The translations under genes and the position numbers were made by a program. From CAZVAN01 sp964625245 (GTDB lineage: Bacteria; Patescibacteriota; Saccharimonadia; Saccharimonadales; UBA10212), in the NCBI GenBank assembly GCA_964625245.1, contig CAZVAN010000005.1, positions 1-40,324 on the forward strand: a DNA stretch of 40,324 nt, read 5' to 3'. The notes under the pieces are model-generated. The model was not told where the DNA came from, searched no databases, and worked only from the letters and a program-made list of their open reading frames with translations. Shown piece by piece: positions 36,480-40,324 of this stretch. Numbering within the stretch: the stretch's first letter is position 1; every line of letters begins with the position of its first letter.

Positions 36480-38375
36480 ATGACGGCGCAGGAAATACGC
36501 AAAGCGTATCTGGAGTTTTTCAAGGCACGCGGGCACGAGGTTTTACCTCGGGCTTCTTTGGTTCCTAAGGACGACCCTACAACTCTGTTCACCGGCTTCG
36601 GTATGCAACCGCTGGTGCCATATCTGCTGGGTGAAAAACACCCCAAAGGCAATCGCTTAGTAAATGTCCAGACCTGCTTTCGGGCAGAAGATATGGACGA
36701 GGTTGGCGACAACCGCCACACCACTTATTTTGAAATGCTGGGCAACTGGAGTCTGGGGGATTATTTTAAGGAAGAGCAGCTATCATGGTTCTTTGAGTTC
36801 CTAACCGACATTGTCGGCCTGGCGCCGGAAAAACTTTACGCTACCTGCTTTATGGGTGACCGCGATACCGGTATTCAAAAAGACATAGAAGCCTCCGGAA
36901 TATGGCAGCGATTATTTAACGGGAGGAACGTAGAAGCTAAGACCGGCGACATCGGCTCGCAAGAAAACGGTTATGACCGCGGCATGAAACCGGGCGAGCG
37001 AATTTTTTATTATGATGCCAGTAAAAACTGGTGGAGCCGGGAGGGCGAACCGACCAACATGCGCGAGGGCGAACCCGGCGGTCCGGACAGTGAGATTTTT
37101 TATGACTTTGGTATAGAGCTGGAAATTCACGAAAAGTCGGACTTTAAAGATAAAAAATGCCATCCCAACTGTGACTGCGGCCGCTTCCTGGAAATTGGCA
37201 ATTCGGTGTTTATGACTTATAAAAAAGTTGGCAGTAGGTTCGAGCACTTGCCGGCTCCCAATGTTGATTTTGGCGGTGGCTTGGAGCGCATCGCAGCTGC
37301 CAGCTTAAATTCCCCCGACGTTTTTGAAATAAGCCTGCTGAAGCCAATTATCGAAGACCTGGAGAAGTTGAGCGGCAAGAAGTATGAGAAGCATCAAGCT
37401 AGCATGCGAGTGATTGCCGACCATTTACGGGCCGGAGTATTTTTGGCGGTTGATGGAGTTGTGCCCAGCAACAAAGAGCGTGGTTACGTACTGCGCCGCC
37501 TGTTGCGCCGGGCTATTCGGCACGCCTTCGATCTAGGAATTGAGCAGAATCTTTGCGAGCAAGTAGTGCCGATCGTGACCGATTTGTACGCTTCTGATTT
37601 CCCGGAGGTAAAAAAGGCCAAAGACCGAATCTTGAAAGCATTTACGGCTGAGGAAAAGCTCTTCCGCCAAACTCTCCGCGGCGGCGTGCGTGAACTACAA
37701 AAGCTTGCCAAGAAAAATCATGAACTCACTGGGGGCGATGTCTTCAAGCTATATGATACATTTGGCTTTCCGGCGGAACTCAGTCTTGAGGAAGCGTCCA
37801 AAGAAAAGGTTGAAGTTGCGGAGGACTGGCATAATCAGTTTGACCAGCTTATGGAAGACCAACGCCAGCGCAGCCAAACGGCCAGTGCCGGCATGTTTAA
37901 GGGCGGCTTAGCAGATCATTCCGAACAGGTGGTCAAATATCACACCGCAACACACCTGATGTACCAGGCCCTCAAAAATATTCTGGGCGGAGACGTGGTC
38001 CAGCGGGGTAGCAACATCACGGCCGAACGTACCCGTTTTGATTTTTCGCACCCTGAAAAAGTAACTCCAGAGCAAATTACCGAGATAGAAAAAATAGTTA
38101 ATGAAAAGATTGCTGAGGATCTGCCAGTAACCTGGAAAGAAGAACCGACGCAGGAGGCTCTAAAAACCGCCAGTGGTGCTTTTGGCGATAAGTATGGCGA
38201 TGTGGTTAAAGTTTATACAATTGGCAACCCAAGTAGTCCATTTAGCCGCGAAGTCTGCGGTGGCCCGCACGTTGAACACACCGGGCAGATAGGCGAGGGC
38301 GGCAAGCATTTTAAAATTACCAAAGAAGAAGCAAGTTCAGCCGGCGTCCGTCGCATCAAAGCCATTCTGGAATAA
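36480..38375 (+). CDS. alaS: Alanyl-tRNA synthetase, short form lacking the C-terminal domain
   Basis: A 631-residue class II synthetase; bacterial AlaRS usually has about 870. The catalytic core is intact (RASLVPKDDPTTLFTGFGMQ, FRAEDMDEVGDNRHTTYFEMLGNWS, GGLERIA). The tRNA-binding helices and the editing domain follow, with zinc ligands HTATH (about 488-492) and CGGPH (about 592-596). The protein ends right after the editing domain (AGVRRIKAILE), so the C-Ala oligomerisation and tRNA-elbow domain is absent. That short form occurs in reduced genomes and CPR lineages. It must also charge the tmRNA at 577-991, whose G3-U70 pair is present. The start is leaderless. Confidence 0.96.
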   Translation: MTAQEIRKAYLEFFKARGHEVLPRASLVPKDDPTTLFTGFGMQPLVPYLLGEKHPKGNRLVNVQTCFRAEDMDEVGDNRHTTYFEMLGNWSLGDYFKEEQLSWFFEFLTDIVGLAPEKLYATCFMGDRDTGIQKDIEASGIWQRLFNGRNVEAKTGDIGSQENGYDRGMKPGERIFYYDASKNWWSREGEPTNMREGEPGGPDSEIFYDFGIELEIHEKSDFKDKKCHPNCDCGRFLEIGNSVFMTYKKVGSRFEHLPAPNVDFGGGLERIAAASLNSPDVFEISLLKPIIEDLEKLSGKKYEKHQASMRVIADHLRAGVFLAVDGVVPSNKERGYVLRRLLRRAIRHAFDLGIEQNLCEQVVPIVTDLYASDFPEVKKAKDRILKAFTAEEKLFRQTLRGGVRELQKLAKKNHELTGGDVFKLYDTFGFPAELSLEEASKEKVEVAEDWHNQFDQLMEDQRQRSQTASAGMFKGGLADHSEQVVKYHTATHLMYQALKNILGGDVVQRGSNITAERTRFDFSHPEKVTPEQITEIEKIVNEKIAEDLPVTWKEEPTQEALKTASGAFGDKYGDVVKVYTIGNPSSPFSREVCGGPHVEHTGQIGEGGKHFKITKEEASSAGVRRIKAILE

Positions 38376-38429
38376 CTCCTCGGCGTACCCAAACCAGCCC
38401 TTTATATACGCATATATACGTACTGACTA

Positions 38430-38463
38430 TTACAAAATAATGACATATGTCATTATTTTGTAA
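38430..38463. promoter_or_regulatory. 34-bp perfect palindrome, operator 1
   Basis: Perfect twofold symmetry over 34 bases: left arm TTACAAAATAATGACAT, right arm its exact reverse complement, meeting at ACAT-ATGT. It lies between the convergent alaS and PaaX-like genes, with two TATATACG repeats just to its left. It shares arms and core with 39054-39087 and, less exactly, 39134-39167. Confidence 0.75.
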
Positions 38464-38502
38464 GACTGCGGCAGGTACCAACAAGACCCTGTGTTCGCAT
38501 TT

Positions 38503-39054
38503 TTAGAGAAGATGGGCAAAATGTTTGGCCAGCCGTCTGGTAGACAGCTCATCCAAAAGCGATACTTCCATGAGCGTGCAATAACGAAGCACGTTGTAAT
38601 ATCCAGCTATCTGTTCAACCTGATCAAAACAAGGGAATGGATGGACCCACATGCTTTTTTGCAGCATTGCAAAGCCTGAGCCCTGAAGCCTGGAGGTAAA
38701 ATAAGCGCGCTCTTTGGAATATCTTACTGGCACGTCAAACGTTACCAATCGCCACTTTTTGTCCCACTTGGCAGGGGTGGGAATACTTATATTGTCTATC
38801 ATAACTCGCTGCAAACGGTGGACTCCGGCAGGGGTTAGGGTGTAAGTAAACTCTTCATCATCTTGGATAATGTGAACTAACCCTTGGCGTTTGAGCTCTG
38901 TTAAAATACGCTGCTGATTAGAACCGCGGACGGGAGTCTTGCGGAGCAGTACAGTCAGCCCCTGCAGGGCATTAGGAGCAATAATCGTAATTCCGGCCAA
39001 GCCAGCCGTTCCAATCACTCCCAAAGCGCCATCGATAGCTTTTTTGGTAGTCAT
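38503..39054 (-). CDS. PaaX-like transcriptional regulator
   Basis: A 183-residue protein. The N-terminal part has a hydrophobic stretch (ALGVIGTAGLAGITIIAPNAL) followed by a winged helix at about 40-80 (RGSNQQRILTELKRQGLVHI, then TYTLTPAGVHRL). The C-terminal part, KWRLVTFDVPVRYSKERAYFTSRLQGSGFAMLQKSMWVHPFP, is the Cas2-like ferredoxin fold of PaaX repressors. CPR genomes have many such PaaX-like proteins with unknown ligands. The start codon overlaps a 34-bp palindrome, and a -10 box (TAAAAT) lies inside that palindrome six bases before the ATG. The protein would therefore block its own transcription. The hydrophobic N-terminus might be a membrane contact. Cas2 itself is unlikely because no CRISPR array is present. 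Confidence 0.82.
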   Translation of the reverse strand: MTTKKAIDGALGVIGTAGLAGITIIAPNALQGLTVLLRKTPVRGSNQQRILTELKRQGLVHIIQDDEEFTYTLTPAGVHRLQRVMIDNISIPTPAKWDKKWRLVTFDVPVRYSKERAYFTSRLQGSGFAMLQKSMWVHPFPCFDQVEQIAGYYNVLRYCTLMEVSLLDELSTRRLAKHFAHLL

Positions 39055-39087
39055 TACAAAATTTTAACATATGTCTTAATTTTGTAA
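39054..39087 (-). promoter_or_regulatory. Palindromic operator 2 overlapping the PaaX-like promoter
   Basis: TTACAAAATTTTAACAT and ATGTCTTAATTTTGTAA meet at the same ACAT-ATGT centre; most positions are symmetric. It covers the minus-strand -10 box (39061-39066) and touches the start codon, which is the arrangement expected for autorepression. Confidence 0.72.
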
Positions 39088-39133
39088 TATTGATGATCAA
39101 AATTTTTTGGTTTTCTGTCAACAAACAGGGGTT

Positions 39134-39167
39134 ATACACAAAAATAACATATGTCTATTTTTTGTAT
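39134..39167. promoter_or_regulatory. Palindromic operator 3, with a DnaA-box-like sequence
   Basis: Centre ACAT-ATGT with 13 of 17 arm positions symmetric (ATACACAAAAATAACAT and its partner). It lies about 80 bases from operator 2. TTATACACA at 39132-39140, a DnaA-box match, overlaps its left arm. No gene start is adjacent; the ftsA-like start is about 200 bases to the right. Confidence 0.55.
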
Positions 39168-39362
39168 AAAGAAAGGAAAATATTGTTGAAAATGGTGGGA
39201 CGATGAATTGGGTGGAGGGTGAGGGCAGAAACAGGAAAAAATCGTATGGTCTAAGGTTGCCAGGTTAAAACCAGCGCTAAGATAACCCCGTGCATATACA
39301 TACTAAACGGGGCTAGCGGACAAGCGTCTCATCTGATGCCTATGGTATAATTTAACCTGATT
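39168..39362. other. Intergenic region before the ftsA-like gene
   Basis: About 195 bases. It holds G-rich direct repeats (GGTGGGA, GGGTGGAGGG, GGGTGAGGG at about 39193-39225), a six-pair hairpin CCCCGT/ACGGGG, and TATAAT at 39346-39351, 11 bases before the next ATG. The G-rich blocks recall MraZ boxes of dcw clusters, but the spacing differs. A 21-codon frame at 39203 is not convincing. Confidence 0.35.
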
Positions 39363-40324
39363 ATGCTTCAAAACTTAAAGTCCTTAAACAAGACACTGAA
39401 GGACAAGATTCCAAGTTCCAAGAAGGGGTCTGAAGGCCGCCGGCAAGCCGGTGAGTACTTGGTGGCCCTGGATATTGGAACTGAATACGTAAAAGCTCTG
39501 GTGGCCCGGATAGTTGGCAATGAGCTAGAGGTCATTGGCATTGGGCGGGCTCATCAAGAGTTGGCCGATATGCAAGCCGGCGCTATAGCCGATATCGCAG
39601 CCGTAGTGGCTAACTGTGACCACGCCCTGGCCGCGGCTGAGCAGCAAGCCGGTATCAGCGCCCGCTCCGGGGTCATTGGTATTGCCGGCGAACTGGTCAA
39701 GGGCACAACATCCACTGTTCGCTTTACCCGCCAGAATCCTAACAAGGAGCTGAACATCGAGGAAATGGGCCGTATCATTGAACTGGTACAGGAAAGGGCC
39801 GAGCTCAAAGCCCGCCGACAGTTGGCATGGGAGCTAGGTGGTAAGGATGTTGACGTACGGCTGGTAAACAGCGCATTGGTGCGGATAGACATAGACGGCT
39901 ATAAAGTTACTAATCCAATCGGTTTTCAGGGGCGGGACCTGGTGGTAGAGATGTACACGGCCTTCGCGCCAATGATACATATTGGTGCGTTGGAACGCAC
40001 TGCCGCCGAGCTTGATCTTGATTTACTGGCAGTGGCGGCTGAGCCTTTTGCTGTGGCCCGCTCGGTAGTGGGCGATGACCCCAATGCTTCGGTTAGTGCG
40101 GTTCTGATGGACGTCGGCGGTGGGACGACCGACATCGCAGTGGTTAACGAGGGCGGCGTAGAGGGAACCAAGATGTTCGGCATCGGGGGCCGGGCCTTTA
40201 CGCATTCTATCGAGCGTGAGCTTGATGTGCCCTATACCAAAGCCGAAAGCATTAAAGTTAATTTGTCGGCTGGCAAAGTTGTGCCGGCCCAAAAAGATAA
40301 AGTTGAGAAGGCTCTGGAAAAGAC
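39363..40324 (+). CDS. ftsA: FtsA-like actin-fold cell-division protein (5' part)
   Basis: 320 codons are visible before the window ends; no stop occurs. After a basic 30-residue N-terminal extension, the actin-like fold starts with YLVALDIGTEYVKAL (phosphate 1). An FtsA-type 1C (SHS2) segment follows at about 115-190, where VNSALVRIDIDGYKVTNPIGFQGRDL fits FtsA. Then come AAEPFAVARSVVG and the phosphate 2 motif VLMDVGGGTTDIAVVNEGGV, and FGIGGRAFTHSIERELDVPYTKAESIKV. FtsA ties the FtsZ ring to the membrane. PilM is a related possibility, but the 1C domain favours FtsA. TATAAT (39346-39351) lies 11 bases before the ATG. ftsZ would be expected beyond the edge. Confidence 0.85.
   Translation, partial: MLQNLKSLNKTLKDKIPSSKKGSEGRRQAGEYLVALDIGTEYVKALVARIVGNELEVIGIGRAHQELADMQAGAIADIAAVVANCDHALAAAEQQAGISARSGVIGIAGELVKGTTSTVRFTRQNPNKELNIEEMGRIIELVQERAELKARRQLAWELGGKDVDVRLVNSALVRIDIDGYKVTNPIGFQGRDLVVEMYTAFAPMIHIGALERTAAELDLDLLAVAAEPFAVARSVVGDDPNASVSAVLMDVGGGTTDIAVVNEGGVEGTKMFGIGGRAFTHSIERELDVPYTKAESIKVNLSAGKVVPAQKDKVEKALEK

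Noticed and set aside
38503..39054. Cas2 nuclease and hence a CRISPR locus
   Set aside because: The C-terminal fold is Cas2-like, but the winged helix in front and the autoregulatory palindrome identify a PaaX-like regulator. There is no repeat array and no other cas gene.
39193..39225. MraZ-type boxes (TGGG repeats) before the ftsA-like gene
   Set aside because: Spacing between TGGG units is irregular compared with known MraZ sites and no mraZ or mraW gene is in the window.
39203..39268. 21-codon frame after a four-codon frame with overlapping ATGA before ftsA
   Set aside because: No ribosome site or promoter at useful distance; composition follows the G-rich repeats rather than coding sequence.
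39120..39362. Possible replication origin (DnaA-like box TTATACACA, AT-rich stretch, palindromes)
   Set aside because: Only one box is present and no dnaA, dnaN or related genes are adjacent. The palindromes are better explained as operators of the PaaX-like regulator.

Overview
This window looks like a chromosomal segment of a small-genome Patescibacteria (CPR) bacterium, most likely Candidatus Saccharibacteria (TM7). The reasons are a short AlaRS without its C-terminal domain, many start codons 6 to 11 bases after a -10 box (leaderless mRNAs), many small or unfamiliar membrane and surface proteins, and TGA used as an ordinary stop, which argues against the UGA-recoding CPR lineages. The taxonomic call is inference; no rRNA is present. 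A run of exactly 100 N (13222-13321) marks a scaffold gap inside uppP.

Layout. 0-3.3 kb: MarR-type regulator, tmRNA (ssrA) with promoter and terminator, two minus-strand hypotheticals and a CRP/FNR-type regulator with a GTGA-N6-TCAC operator in a divergent promoter region. 3.3-8.7 kb: an accessory stretch of short, mostly monocistronic genes (truncated P-loop protein, lipoprotein, Nudix, YbaK-like, DUF5670-like, YggT, ceramidase-like, TauE-like, LRR protein) with a recurring 19-21 bp intergenic repeat. 8.7-14.1 kb: typA with an overlapping upstream gene, a 21-residue basic peptide, secreted and pilin-like proteins, uppP and dedA. 14.1-16.9 kb: an unknown 515-residue protein, a candidate structured RNA, then a foreign-looking GC-rich islet with two small GTG-start genes. 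16.9-22.7 kb: GH37-type trehalase homologue, tRNA-Val(CAC), HIT, Nudix, metG, tatD and a cysteine desulfurase.

22.8-28.7 kb is the most interesting region. It is a tightly overlapping operon in canonical F-ATPase order (c-like, b-like, delta, alpha, gamma, beta, epsilon) but with no a-subunit gene. The c-like hairpin carries a signal peptide and an extracytoplasmic domain of about 165 residues, and neither membrane helix contains an acidic residue. F1 catalytic residues are kept while several coupling and regulatory motifs are altered. I read it as an F1-like ATPase coupled to something other than proton or sodium flow, perhaps moving or energising a surface structure. It is followed, in the opposite direction, by a membrane-anchored surface protein and a small gene needing a +1 frameshift at TTT-TGA-C.

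30.1-35.4 kb is a surface module: three secreted proteins sharing a C-terminal domain reminiscent of WxL domains (aromatic Y in place of W), then a DUF916-like membrane-anchored scaffold and a PKD-like membrane-anchored protein. 35.4-40.3 kb returns to housekeeping: mnmA, short alaS, a PaaX-like regulator flanked by three related 34-bp palindromes, and the start of an ftsA-like gene cut by the window edge.
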